64,000 nt of DNA from Ornithodoros turicata (Eukaryota; Arthropoda; Arachnida; Ixodida; Argasidae). The notes under the pieces were generated by a model that made no database searches, had not been told where the DNA came from, and saw nothing but the letters and a program-made list of their open reading frames with translations. The DNA lies in the NCBI RefSeq assembly GCF_037126465.1, contig NC_088202.1, positions 30,488,213 through 30,552,212 on the forward strand, given 5' to 3'. Below, in pieces: positions 33,292 to 44,879 of the stretch; positions within the stretch are counted from its first letter, which is position 1, and each line of letters opens with the position of its first letter. Position numbers and translations under genes: made by a program.

Positions 33292-34822
33292 CAGCAGACT
33301 CACGTGAAATCCAATGTGCTCGTTTCACTCTACAAGGTAAGCCCAAGTCAAAGGAGTTTCGGAAAAGGAAAGAAAAAGACTATATCAAAGCCGCTTATAC
33401 ACGTTAGCTGAGTAGCCAAGAACAACAGACACGAAAACACATTTTGTTCCGTATCGAACCTTCTTATCTCTGTACGTTCCCCAGGTGTACATCTCGATCA
33501 ACAGGTGTCGCCTGCAGAAATAACCTGCGCCCCGCTTTACGGGGATAATTTATTACCCAGGAGACGGGAAGTGACGTCGCTTAGCCCGTAATGGCCGTTT
33601 GTCTGCTTTGTCTCGCTATAGATCTTGACGTCGTTACCGCCTTACACGAGTGTACGTATTTATAGCGCAGCCGGTGTTTCTTTTTCGTCCGCAACAAGGA
33701 AGGCGTGGTCCGGCAACGTCCGCTGCTCCCCCCCCCCTTTTTTTTTGTGCAGTGGGATATGTAGTCGGAGGGCGAAGAAGGGACAAGAAGGTAAATTGCG
33801 TTCACAATTTGCTTATTAGGGCGGCTGGCCTGGGAGTTGCAATTAAAATTTTCTTACTTCTTACTTTTCTTTCTTACTTCTTTTCTTCTCTAGTGTTCCG
33901 AGAGCCCTGACGTATAAATCAGCAGAAGACACAGGCAAAAGAAAAAGGCGGCGAGCGAGAGAGGAAGTCAGCCAGGCGGAAAAAGTTGAAAGTAATGACA
34001 GCGCGTTAGCGCTAACGTGAGGCATTAATTTGCCAACCAAGACGCTGCTGGCAACGTAAATTGAAGCGTAAAGTGGGAGAAAGAAACGAATAAGCTGAAT
34101 CAGCAAACGACAATGAAGCAATTTCAATCTCCGTTAAACATTTCCGCTCCAATCCCGGCAGGCAGTTGTTTGTGCTGTAAGTTATTATTCCTGAGTCTTC
34201 CACGGACACGTTGAGGGAAATGTCGGCACAACTCACCACGACGTGGGCCCGGTACACTCTAACAAACCATGAATGCGGGCAGATGGTTCGATAAGTAAGC
34301 ATGGCTGCATATACGGTACACGAATTACACGAAGGATTTAGAAATGGAATGACGGTATTTCTATGGACAGTCTCTACATGTAGGAAAGCAAAAGCAAACA
34401 ACCACTCAGCCAAGAGAATAACACACGTATGTGCATGGAGCCTTGTTGGGCCAAATCAAGTTGAAAAGTAAAATAATATAATGGCGTCGATTGCAAAATG
34501 TTGGGATGCACGGGGAAGAAATGATGATGATGATTAGTGGACATGTGCACAAGTGTACTGGTGGACTAGTGGACTAGTGCACAAAAGCGACTTCCTTTAT
34601 AATGTATCAAGTGCACAGAGAAGAAAACATTCCAGAATATGTTGTAGCTTTCTCCAGATTGCGGGGCTCACCACACAGTTATGTCACTGGATCGTCAATT
34701 AGATGACCTGAAGTCGACTTCAAGGAGAGTAAAGATGCATGAGGACACGTAGCAAATAGTGTAGGTGAGATTGTATTACGCACGCAGCAACAAAAAGCGT
34801 TCAGGCTGTAGTAAGGAGTATA
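33292..34822. other. No supported feature
   Basis: Nothing supported. A CCCCCCCCC-TTTTTTTTT stretch lies at about 33729-33746. Confidence 0.5.
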
Positions 34823-34824
34823 TA

Positions 34825-35745
34825 CAGGGTGTATGCTATAAAAGGTCAGTCACATTTTCGCGCGTGGCGCGATACCTACTTGACAGACAGACTTCCGCTG
34901 CCGCAGAGTGAAGAAGTTACGGCAGGAAACCCTACAAAAAAATCGTCGATATCAGGCACTGCGTAACAAAATAGATACGGCCACGCAAACTTTCGTCTTC
35001 ATGCATTTCCTATGCGCTATACCGACGTAAACACGCCAGTCTGTCGATAGTTGTTTGTAGCTTCCGCATGGGGCGCTAGTGACGTTGAATCCGAAACAAA
35101 CTCATGTGGGCGCGTATTTCTGTTATGCACGGTACGTACCCGTGGTACTCATTGAGATTTACGTTTAACGAAGCTTGATACGATTTGTTTTATATGTTTT
35201 TTGCACATGTTGCGGCTCGTATGCCGCATCCTAGCGAAACATTTCTGCTTCTTCTCTTAGCAGACGACAGTCTGTTTGCGATTGCTTTGTTGCGAGAACG
35301 ACACTTTTAGCCGCCCTTCTAACGTTCTTATTTCATTCATTTTGTGTCTCTATACAGTTTCATTGGACTCTATTATTCCTGTTATTATATTTGTTCGTGT
35401 TCCATTTGTTTCTGTCGTATTTTGTATCCTCTGTGCCTTGCTGTGCGCCAGTTGACGGTTCAGGAGCGTACACATGTGGAAACAACGTCACTAGCGCCCC
35501 ATGCGGAAGCTACAAACAACTATCGACAGACTGGCGTGTTTACGTCGGTATAGCGCATAGGAAATGCATAAAGACGAAAGTTTGCGTGGCCGTATCTATT
35601 TTGTTACGGAGTGCCTGATATCGACTATTTTTTTGTAGGGTTTCCTGCCGTAACTTCTTCACTCTGCGGCAGCGGAAGTCTGTCTGTCAAGTAGGTATCG
35701 CGCCACGCGCGAAAATGTGACTGACCTTTTATAGCATACACCCTG
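34825..35745. mobile_element. TA-flanked element with 263-bp near-identical arms
   Basis: TA flanks both sides (34823-34824 and 35746-35747). Arms 34825-35087 and 35483-35745 are inverted copies in which I count about three mismatches (~99%). Termini are CAGGGTGTATGCTATAAAAG. The ~395-bp centre is AT-rich with no transposase. Ends and target fit a Tc1/mariner-class MITE; arm identity implies a young element or recent arm conversion. Confidence 0.9.
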
Positions 35746-35923
35746 TATGTCTATAACGTTTACTGGGAGGGGAGGTGCAGTACACCCAAGCTTAGATATA
35801 CTATTTACTGCGGCACTCTCAGTTAATTGGTTGAATAGATCGTAATGATGCTGTGGTAAAGATGGTGTACTTATGATTTTTCGTTTATCTTTCAATACTC
35901 GTAAAGCCTGCGACCTTGCACAT

Positions 35924-36058
35924 CATAAGACTTCGATCCATATTGTGAAGGGGCTCATTATGACATTCCCCCCCACATCACCACCAGCAATGGAGTAGAG
36001 TACCTCCCCTGGCGATGAAACTCCCCATTCATCATCTCAAAATAAAGTTGTTGTTGTT
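35924..36058 (+). mobile_element. LINE family A 3'-end insertion, 11-bp TSD
   Basis: The direct repeat ACCTTGCACAT (35913-35923 and 36059-36069) flanks 135 bp of 3' UTR ending AAAATAAAGTTGTTGTTGTT. Non-coding. Confidence 0.85.
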
Positions 36059-36069
36059 ACCTTGCACAT

Positions 36070-36913
36070 ATGGACTGTATACATTCCATGAAGTGTTATC
36101 ATCATTGGGAGGAGCCAACTTGAAGTTAGCTATCTTGCCTTTGAAAGACAGAACATGCGCTGTTCTTACTACTAACATACACCTGTGACTGGTGCCTCGC
36201 CTGGAAGTCTACGACGCATTGAATTTTACACACTGGCTAGCGACTGAAAGGTTTGCATTGAACAATGATTCTGTAACTACATTTTCCTGCAGTTTGCAAC
36301 GCCTCCTCTTTCATCGCTCTTTAAGAGCGGAACAGCTAAGCCTATAGCGCCGATCCCGGTCTATTAGGGGCCAACACACCCACGTCCATATTAATGAGAG
36401 CTAATCGTTGATGACTCCCGTAACAGCAGCCCAAGTGAAGTAAGAAGAAGAAGAAGAAAAAAAAGGAGACGGTGTTAAAACAAAGTTCACTCTAAGACGG
36501 GCGGGATCTCCACATACGTGTCCCGCCTGCAACAGAGTGCGGCGGACTCTTTTGATGGTAAGCTAAATACGTGCACAGTGCTGGGCAGAGGCCCCACTCT
36601 CCTCCCTGGAATGTTTGTAGAGTCTGCTCTTATTTTTAGAATCGCAGCCGCTCCCTCTTGCGGGGAAGGATAAAATCTAAAACGGAGACCTTTGTTTCGC
36701 GCACGGGGCGGTACACTGTTCCTTGAACAAGTGTTCGGTGTTCTTGCTGAGCAGGTGTACGGAAGAATAAATGTTGGCAAGGTCAATTTATCTTTCATCA
36801 TGTGAGGTACACTATAGGAAAAGTATGTAATGCGCTAGGTGGGAAAGGAAAACAGAGAGGAGCTAAGTATGGAGCTTCTATATCTATTATGTGCAGTTTT
36901 TATATATGTTCAA
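36070..36913. other. No supported feature
   Basis: Nothing supported. Confidence 0.5.
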
Positions 36914-36922
36914 ACTCAAACT

Positions 36923-37170
36923 TGGCCTATAGAGCTCTCCTGCGCATCAGTGCCGGGCTCTTCGCTCCCTTTTTGCTTTCATGCGGGCCACTGGACTCCT
37001 CGAAGAGCTCTAAACGGAACTCCGACCTGTCGTCACTTCGCGTTCATCATAATTCATCCTCTCATATCAACCGCTGTGAACCGCTGGGGTATAGGGCCTT
37101 GTGGCTATCACGGGGATACATCCCATGTCATCATCACTTCTCCTTCATTTATTGTTGTTGTTGTTGTCAG
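36923..37170 (+). mobile_element. LINE family B 3' fragment, 9-bp TSD
   Basis: The direct repeat ACTCAAACT (36914-36922 and 37171-37179) flanks 248 bp matching the 3' end of the LINE at 16364-18703: TGCCGGGCTCTTCGCTCCCT, GACTCCTCGAAGAGCTC, CATCCCATGTCATCATC and TTCATTTATTGTTGTTG. Confidence 0.85.
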
Positions 37171-37282
37171 ACTCAAACTAAAACCCAACATAAAGGAGCA
37201 GTGGAATTTTAAAAAAGAAAAAGAAATTGTAAGGTGAGTTATAGAAATCGCCAAAATGTTCTGGATGAATTCTCGATTAATA

Positions 37283-37630
37283 CCCCTGTCAGACGGCAAA
37301 CTGAACGTCATTCCCAGCGAATGATATTTGCGCTGAATGACATTCGTTTCGTGTCACTGGGTGAAATCAAATAACAATACATGCGAATGATATTCGCCCA
37401 GCGAACGAGTACGAGAACTCATTTGCTTTTCCCTCTCGCACTGACAGCCCTGGTGTGCCCCCATCGATGCAACCGACACGATATGTTCGGCCCTGGTGTC
37501 TTAATTATCGACACTGCCATCGTTTGCAAATGACATTCTGTTTCCTGTAGCTCGATGTAAAACAAACGAATGACATTTGTTGCAGTTGTCATTCGCTGGA
37601 AATGACATTCGGTTTGCCGTGTGACAGGGG
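37283..37630. mobile_element. TA-flanked MITE, GAATGACATTCG word
   Basis: TA at 37281-37282 and 37631-37632. The ends are CCCCTGTCAGACGGCAAACT and, inverted, CCCCTGTCACACGGCAAACC, with similarity over about 45 bp. The word GAATGACATTCG and variants (AATGATATTCG, AAATGACATTC) occur about eight times. No coding sequence. Confidence 0.85.
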
Positions 37631-37675
37631 TATCATATATGGCACTTTTTCCAATGCCAGCGGTTCTTTTATAAA

Positions 37676-37739
37676 ACAACAACAAATATAATGATGAATG
37701 GGAAAATTCGCCACCTGAGTTGTGGCAAAAGTACAGTCG
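37676..37739 (-). mobile_element. 64-bp LINE-tail insertion, 7-bp TSD (tentative)
   Basis: TTATAAA at 37669-37675 and 37740-37746 flanks 64 bp that on the minus strand end CATTCATCATTATATTTGTTGTTGT, resembling the LINE A tail. The short AT-rich duplication makes this less certain than the others. Confidence 0.45.
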
Positions 37740-37923
37740 TTATAAAGCGTGCAGTGTATAATACAAATATCGACTGTATCGACAAATATCGGGCCAAAGC
37801 ATATCGACTGAGCGTGTCTGCCGGCTCAGACGAGTGAAGCAGAGCATGATGGAAACTGACTGTTCTGAGATTGGAACGCCCAAATATGGCAACCACAACA
37901 CAGGCCTCAAGGTGCCTAAAGGA

Positions 37924-38204
37924 TAATAATAATAATTAATAATTGGGGGGTTACGTTGCGAGACAACTGAGATCATGAGCGCGCCACAGCGGTCGGTCTG
38001 TGGATTACTTTTGCCCACCTGAGGGTTCTTTCACGTGCGATGAAAGCTCACCACACGGCACCCCGTATTTAACGTCCCTCGCGAAAGACAGCGTGCCTAA
38101 GCAACTTGTACCCTGCCACCAAGTTGCTGGCGTCCTAGGCCGGGTTCGGAACCGCGATGTCGGGATCAGAAGGCGAACACGCTACCGACTGAGCCACCGA
38201 GGCT
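37924..38204 (-). mobile_element. tRNA-derived SINE (family 2), TSD GGTGCCTAAAGGA
   Basis: The 13-bp direct repeat GGTGCCTAAAGGA (37911-37923 and 38205-38217) flanks it. On the minus strand the head starts CAGCCTCGGTGGCTCAGTCG with a good A box (TGGCTCAGTCGG), then GGTTCCGAACCC, a B box with one extra C. The body contains GAGGGACGTTAAATACGGGG and CAGGTGGGCAAAAGTAATCC; the tail is AT-rich (ATTATTATTATCC). Confidence 0.85.
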
Positions 38205-38687
38205 GGTGCCTAAAGGAACACGAAGGATCGGTTAGCGCACTTCACTGATAATCAAAATTTTCAAAAGACGTGGGTTAGACTCAGCCACTTTCTGGCTATT
38301 TCGACGACTGACATATTTCAATCTGAATGGAGTAGGAAGTAAAGATGAACTTTTTGTTGTAATAGGGTGAATAATACAGCTGGATATGTTTCGCGTCATG
38401 CGCTACAGCAGAAATGTAGGCTATACAACGGTGTGTCTCCGCGCATGAGTGGAGGTAAACAGAAAAAAGACCACGCGACTATAGCCAAGTAGAGGGACAA
38501 TTCGTCGGATACGTGGTCGTTCTTTGGGTACACACTTCGTTGGCTTAGTGTTGTCGATGTTAAGACTGTGCACGAATGCACATCGCCCACCTCGAACGCT
38601 TTGACCCCTTATTTGAAGCCGAACTAATGACACGGCCTTCACAAAAGAGGAAAGGAGGATGCTAGAGGGATGTCCACGTGTCTTCAC

Positions 38688-39424
38688 CAGTGTTGTGCGT
38701 AGCGGCGCTACTGTCGCTACTTTTTTCAGTAGCGGAGGTGTAATTCCGCTACATTTGTTATTTGTAGCGGGAAAGTAATTTCCGCTACAATTTTGAGTAC
38801 CGGAACCGCCTCCGCTACCGCTACTTTTGAGGGAGAAAATAAAATAAATTAGACGCTTGACTCTAGCGTCTAAAGGTGATTTTACTACATGCTCCGTATC
38901 GTATTCAACTACGAAACCGGTAACGATACACGATGGTATTCACTTTAGGTTCGACGGATTCATGTCAGACCAGAGCCTTCAAATCGCTGTTGTCTTAATT
39001 TCGAGGTTCAAGCTCTCATGGCTCACGGCTAAAAACCAACGAAAGGAAGTAACCAGCTTGACCGTGAACGAAATGTTAAGGTGTTCGGTCGCTTCAAGTG
39101 AGCGCGCCGAGGAATCCACGATCGAGCTCCATGCAGATGATTTCTTTTTTTTTTTTTTTCGGGAGTCAACTTCTACAGCAGATTCAGCTGATCGTACTCA
39201 GTACCTCTTTGTGACAGATAACTTTAATTTGACATCGCTAAAGCAGGGTTATCCAAGAGTGCACTGGGCGTTCCTCAATCTGAATACCGCCGTTCCGTCA
39301 TGTGCGTCTGCCGAACGACTTTTCAATGTTTGCGCCGATACGTTCACCAAGAAACGTGTTAGGCTCAGTGACGGGAACTTTGAGCGGTAACTGCTCTTGA
39401 AGGTGAATGCAAGTGTGTAATCAC
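38688..39424 (+). mobile_element. hAT element remnant, GTAGCG word
   Basis: It begins CAGTGTTGTGCGTAGCGGCG, a hAT-like terminus, preceded by GTCTTCAC. GTAGCGG/CCGCTAC words occur about eight times in the first 150 bp. The transposase remnant follows. The 3' terminus with its inverse TIR is not found; the sequence ends against another hAT-like terminus at 39425. Confidence 0.65.
38857..39390 (+). pseudogene. hAT transposase C-terminal remnant
   Basis: Residues about 37-57 (SDQSLQIAVVLISRFKLSWL) resemble the hAT segment with LAxxLDPRFKLxWL. Residues about 135-177 (VHWAFLNLNTAVPSCASAER, then LFNVCADTFTKKRVRLSDGN-FER) match the C-terminal dimerisation domain, with the usual P-x-S-A-x-ERLFS and KR-x-x-LS-D-x-FE positions. 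Between them a poly-T expansion (39139-39161) inserts phenylalanines. The N-terminal zinc finger and the first catalytic residues are absent, so this is not functional. LLLKVNASV continues past a stop at 39388. Confidence 0.8.
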
Positions 39425-39600
39425 CAGGGTTGGCTACCGGAAACGGAAACGAGAAACGAGAAACGGTAATTACCGAAATTCAACAGGAAACGAAAATGGA
39501 AACGGAAACAAAATTGTTTTAGTTTCCACTACCAGAAACCGAAACGGAAACGAAATTCAAAAGTGGTAACGTTAACGGAAACCAAATTCGCAGGATGTTT
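39425..39600 (+). mobile_element. hAT-like terminus, GAAACG word
   Basis: It starts CAGGGTTGGCTACCGGAAAC and continues with about twelve GGAAACG/GAAACGG words to 39590. The opposite end is not recognisable, so it is truncated. AAACGG is also the hexamer bound by the maize Ac transposase, an established hAT subterminal motif. Confidence 0.6.
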
Positions 39601-40930
39601 CCCTCTGTGTTTTCGCGTTAATATCAAAATTATATATATCCGCACTATCCTTCCACTCATCATTCATTCACTCGTTTATTTTCGGGACTTTCTTTCGTAC
39701 TCCTTCCCCAAAAGCACACTCCCGGGTGCCGTGAGCCAGCCACGCAAACATAAGTTACTTACCAAGACTGCCAATTATCAGCAGGACCGAGACAAGGGAA
39801 GCGAAGATTTCACGCTCTCGGAACATTGTCGTATTTCTTCCCCGCCACATAATTTCGCGTCGCAAGTATAACCATAACCTTACACGGGGGTGTACCCAAG
39901 AGTCACGTTTCAGAGTCTATAAAAACAAAAGGACAGGAAGAGAAGTTAGCCTTCGCACTTTTATGCTTCCTCGATAAAGTTACGTACCTTTTTGAGCATT
40001 CTCTTCTAACAACGCGTGTAGTTAATGTTCCCTCTGTCTTTCTCATTCTTTCTCTCTCTCTCTCTTAAAAGAAGGAGCGCTCGGTGTGCAAGTACTAAGC
40101 ACCGTGGCTCGTATGATTTATTAGGCGGCCTTTGGCATCAAATTTCCCATTAAGGTTTAAAAGGCTTCAGTTTCTCTTATTGTGAGCCTCCCAAATTCAC
40201 TGCAGAAACGATATTTCACCAGGTCAATTAGTTCTCCAGCTGCTGCCCATCGTGTGCACCTTCATTTTGAGTGCGCGCTTAAAATTGAAAGTCTTTCGAA
40301 AGTTGGAAAAGTGTTAAAGCCGACGCGTGCAGGATAGTTGCGCACCTATATGAGGGGGTGAGAAAAGAATGGAAAGTCGTTTGGTTGCTGCTTCTTTTAT
40401 CCCTCTCCTTCTGGGTAGGAGGAACGAATGTGTTCGAGGTAGAATGTGCGAGAGCCGGTAATTACAGACTTCACTGGAAGGTGTCTGCAAAGAAATGCCT
40501 CGTCTTGTCTAAGAGTGATATGTGGTAATGTACTGTGAGGATGTCACATATCTGGCGAATATGTACGAAGAACGTTTTCCTCCGTCCGGGATGCGTAAAA
40601 CAGGTAAATCCTGAGAACGAAATTAATTACCTAATATTACATAGCACGATAGGTATCATTCTTCGTGATGACAGAAACGAACAGATAAGTGTTGTATTTT
40701 TCAACTGCTTAATTGTGGGAGCATCCACGAGAATCCCTCGAAGTTCCTTATTACATAGAACACTTGCCTCTATAGAAGGACTGGAGAAACTTCGTCTAAG
40801 TTATTCCTGGGACTCGAACTACGTACTCGCCTCTCGCTTATCAGGACAAGTCTTCATGATAGTAAATCAGCCAAGCACGATAAACTGTTAGAGCGAAATC
40901 ATGTAAGAGAACGCTACTTTGAACCGGGAC
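39601..40930. other. No supported feature
   Basis: Nothing supported. A short CT microsatellite lies near 40050. Confidence 0.5.
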
Positions 40931-40949
40931 AGCATGTTTCTGTTCCCGT

Positions 40950-41092
40950 CATCTCTCATCGTCATCACTCATGATTGTCACCACTCATATTAGACCCCCT
41001 AGCTATGGGGTAGCGTTAAACTCCTAGAGTGGAAAACCCCCCACTTCATCATCAGAATATATGTTGTTGTTGTTGTCGTTGTTGTTGTTCGT
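40950..41092 (+). mobile_element. Diverged LINE 3' tail, (TTG)n
   Basis: GCTATGGGGTAGCGTTAAACT, AACCCCCCACTTCATCATCA and TTGTTGTTGTTGTCGTTGTT follow the order of the LINE A 3' UTR (GGGGTAGAG, CTCCCCATTCATCATC, TTG tail). Probably a third, diverged LINE or an old copy. No clear duplication. Confidence 0.55.
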
Positions 41093-42008
41093 GACGTGAC
41101 TACATGGAAACTAATAAGGGGACCACTGGTCTTGTCCTTAGACGCCACGGACCATTGTCCTATGAAGTAGGGTTGGTGATAAAATCTGGCGCCAGCACAT
41201 CAACCAGCTGAAACCGGGTGGCTGCAAACACCAAAACCCTCGAGAAGAAAACCGCGGACCTCCTTCGAACGACTCGGTTGCTCCAGAACCCATGGTAACG
41301 GATCAACCACGCGAATGAGAACTAGAAGTTACTCCTTCAAGCGAGTTGCGCACGACGCCTGAGAATGTGCACGCTCCTAATGCAACAGTCCCTGATGTAG
41401 GAAATGGGAATCCACAAGCCACAAATACGCCCCGTTCCCAGCGAAAAAGAACACCTCCGGAAAGGTTGATTGTGGGACTGAACTAAAGGATTTTGCGGGG
41501 ATGAGAAGTCGTGTTCGGCTGATATCAGCATATGAAGGAATGTCCCTGGCAACTGTGTGTTATTGCGCAACTCAGTGTAACAAGCGCTCAACGCGCCAGT
41601 CGCGCACAGACTCCCATAAAGGAAACCATATGCTCCTATGTACTCAGATGTAATACCAATTAAACAGTTGAAAACACAACAATAAGGACAAAAGCGCTAT
41701 TGATTCGTTCTGTGTTTGTTCCTTTGTGCATATTTACTTGTTCGCTGGCTACATCACAGGGCTTACCACCACCTACATCAGTGTTCACCCTTTCACTATT
41801 TACAAACAGGAGGCACAACCCGGAAGTTGTCTATAGGGCTCCCAGCGTCAGTGGTTACACGTGGCGCCACACCGTGTCACTCATTTCAGTTTTTCAGTTT
41901 CATTTTGTGGGTTCCTCTTCCGCTCCCTTTTTCGCCCACATATTTCGACATACGCAGCCTACAAGCGCCATCGGCGGGCACGTGACCATTATATTCTACA
42001 ATGCCAGG
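41093..42008. other. No supported feature
   Basis: Nothing supported. Confidence 0.5.
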
Positions 42009-42010
42009 TG

Positions 42011-43091
42011 CACAGTAAATCATTTTACACCTTTTTTAAGCACATGGTTGTCTCATGGCGCACTCCTTTTTGTTACGCCATGAAATGCGGGTGTTTTTTG
42101 GAACACCCTTTAATTAGGTGTATTCCTCATAAAACACTGTGAAAGGTGATGTGTAAAAACAAGAACACCTTAAAAGTGGAGTATTCTATTTCAAAACACC
42201 CCTTAGGATGAAGTGCTGAAAATACTCCCTCTCATATAACTATGTAACGCTAGCTCCCGCGGCAGCATGCCAAGCCATGCAGTCCGACGTTCTTGCTTGT
42301 ACGGCAACAACCACGCTGGACACGGCATAGTTCCGGCCGTGATTCCAACGCGCAACCTAAGCCGGAGTGCAACGCGTCACAGGCACCCCTCCTTGGCCTA
42401 GCAAAAGTGTGAGTAAGTGAGTGAGTGAGTAAAAAAAATGGGAGCAACACTGTGGGACCAGCGTAAGTGAGGAGGGTGAAGTTCGCAGAATCGTAACGCC
42501 GTCCGTGCTCGTGAAATGGGCGGCATTACGATTGTGCGATCTTCAGACGATGCCAGCAATGCGCCCGGCCACCCTCGGTAGCTTATATTGGCGTACCGGA
42601 TGGATCATATACTGAAATACAATTTGTTGGGGCACGTTCGTTAAGTGTAGCGTGGCAGACCACGTCTGTAACGGCGACGGGAATGCGTCTTCGCAATTAA
42701 CACGTACGCCTGCCACGAGTCAAAGATACCAGCTTACTTCCTGACACCCCTCCCTGTCAAATATTGTGTTTTTAACTCAAGCTATCGTCTATAATGTGAT
42801 TACCTGCTGAGCGGAGCTGTCAAACAAATATATTTTTTCTTTCACGTACTAAAACACCATTTTCAACACCATATTCCCTGTTAAATGGGGTGAAAAAAGG
42901 GTGTATCGGACGTAAACACCTTTTTCGACACCTCATTTTACACACTTAATGATCGACATGGGATAAAATGGTGTATGTCGATGTCATACCTTTAGTAATG
43001 TTCCATTTGCTTCAGTCTGCGGAACAGAAAATTGTGGTTTTATAAGAATACACCTGTTTTGAGCGAATAAAGGCGTAAAATGATTTACTGG
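42011..43091. mobile_element. ~1.08-kb MITE, CAGTAAATCATTTTAC ends
   Basis: The ends are CACAGTAAATCATTTTACAC and, inverted, CCCAGTAAATCATTTTACGC. Subterminal words GGTGT/ACACC (AACACC, GTGTTTT) occur many times at both ends (42020-42230 and 42850-43075). No transposase. The target-site duplication could not be read, partly because a LINE 3' end abuts the right side. Confidence 0.75.
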
Positions 43092-43213
43092 GTGGACTTC
43101 GATCCTTATTGGGCTCATTATTTCATTCCCCGCATCACCACCAGCAATCGGGTAGAGGATCGGTCCTGGCGATGAAACTCCCCATTCATCATCTCGCCAT
43201 AAAGTTGTTGTTG
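43086..43213 (+). mobile_element. LINE family A 3'-end fragment
   Basis: It starts GGACTTCGATCC and ends CCATAAAGTTGTTGTTG, with CCGCATCACCACCAGCAAT and GGCGATGAAACTCCCCATT. It directly abuts the MITE at 42011-43091. A duplication is not clear (GGGTGG versus GTGTGG). Confidence 0.75.
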
Positions 43214-43543
43214 TGTGGAGCTATTTTTCCGCAAACGTTCTTCCTGGGATATTTTTCTTCTCCACCCCACACGTAGAGAATCTTCATCATCATGTTGGGC
43301 GTCGTTGGTATGCTGTCTGTCTACTGCTTGCTATGCGTCCGCAGCCGTGCTATTCCACCGACACCAGCGCTGTTTCAGCTTCATTTAGCAAGTATACGCT
43401 TCCGTCAAATTTGTAACATATCTCAGTCTTTCACGTATAAAGCCCGGATTCGTTGGCAACGATGGCAACGTGAATTCTATTCTACAACAAACCCCAAGCA
43501 GCACAGCGCGTCGGGAAAACTTCGGTCCGACGGCGGTATGCGA

Positions 43544-43660
43544 TAGTACCGAGGCCCAACATCAGACCGGTACCGGTTCTGCAACACCTGGAACACATCG
43601 GACCAAAATTGGGTCTTGGTACCGGAGCCCGGTGCGAACCCGACTGGTCCCCGGTACTGA
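43544..43660. mobile_element. Short hAT-like element, GGTACC word
   Basis: About 117 bp with ends TAGTACCGAGGCCCAACATC and, inverted, CAGTACCGGGGACCAGTCGG. GGTACCGG/CCGGTACC words are frequent. Flanking GTATGCGA and GTAGGAGA match at 6 of 8, so the duplication is doubtful. Confidence 0.45.
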
Positions 43661-44391
43661 GTAGGAGATTACCCTCCCCTTCCTCCTCGCCCGCTTTTGT
43701 TTTTCATTTTACGCTTTTATGGCTAGATTTTTATTTCAAACGAAGTACACTTTCCGAACCGAGCGATAAAAGGAAAGCTGACTGTTTCTGCAGTACTTGC
43801 TGGATTGAAAATGGCCGCACTCTTAGTACCGCCAGTTTTTAACGTACCACAGAAAAGAAAGCTTTCCTCCTACGGCTGTTCGGAAGGTGTTCTGCATCCA
43901 AAAAGAACAAGACACTCACGTGACGCTCTCATTTATTATTATGTAAACGAGAGAAGCAGATTGACTATAGGTGACCACATATTTTCCAGCCTACCAAAAC
44001 CGCTACAAAGCAGCAGTCGTCTGGACTCAGTGGTACTTGCTTGTCAAAATGAAAGTATAATAAGCACCCATGCAGGGTCCAAGAAGACTCACTGTAGCAA
44101 TATAGCCAAAAGTAAAAAAAAGTCCCAGATAAAGAGGTAAAAAGACAGGCGACGACAATCATGTACAAGTCAAATGCAGTTGGGACAGTTCAAGCATGGA
44201 GAAAATATCAAAACAGCATTTAACGGAGGCCAACGCTGTCCCACAAAGTAAAACCTAATGAGAGTAGCTCGTATGTCTGGGTTCATGATATCCAACTGAT
44301 CATCTGCTCCCAAACCAGTTTTTTCTCGGGATGCTCGTCTATGTGTAACGTTTGGTATCGTTTGCGGAATTTGTGGACCTTTTCCTGGTAA
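43661..44391. other. No supported feature
   Basis: A 111-codon open frame (43805-44140, +) has no recognisable motif. Nothing else supported. Confidence 0.45.
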
Positions 44392-44402
44392 TGTACGCCG
44401 AG

Positions 44403-44879
44403 AACGTCACGATACGTCTGCTTAGAGGAGACCGCCGTTCAATTCTGCGACGTCTAGTGACACCCCTGGCTTCCCGCCAACGGACAACCGACATTCTTCC
44501 CCCCTCTATGTTGAACAGAGTTGATCCCACGCTCGCTTTCCGCATGCCACGAAACACATCTCGTCAGGATGCTGCATTAATCCACCGCATGCGCCTCGAT
44601 GTGGCCTTTACAGCTCAGTGGCGTTACCGCTTGAGACAAATTAATTCTCCCACCTGCTGCCACTGTGGTGCTCTTGAGGATCTGGAGCACATTCTTCTTC
44701 ATTGCCCTCACTACGAACCTTCCCGAACCACACTCTCCGAGTCTCTTCGTCAGCTGGACTCTCGCCCTTTCTCCCTACCGAAATTGCTTGGTCCCTGGCC
44801 CAATCCAGCCCAGCAACGCTCTGCGCTCAAAGGTCTTCTGACATTTCTGGACACCATCGGACTTCGATCGTTATTGTAA
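44403..44879 (+). pseudogene. LINE A ORF2 C-terminal fragment (open)
   Basis: One frame is open from before the insertion (44352) to TAA at 44877-44879; residues 1-17 belong to the flank. The LINE part reads RLVTPLASRQRTTDILPPSM, then VDPTLAFRMPRNTSRQDAAL, IHRMRLDVAFTAQWRYRLRQ and CCHCGALEDLEHILLHC, a C-x2-C-x8-H-x4-C zinc-binding arrangement that ends many RNase-H LINE ORF2 proteins, and finally LDSRPFSLPKLLGPW. It is only the last ~155 residues; RT and RNase H were lost by 5' truncation, so it is not a working gene. Confidence 0.85.
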
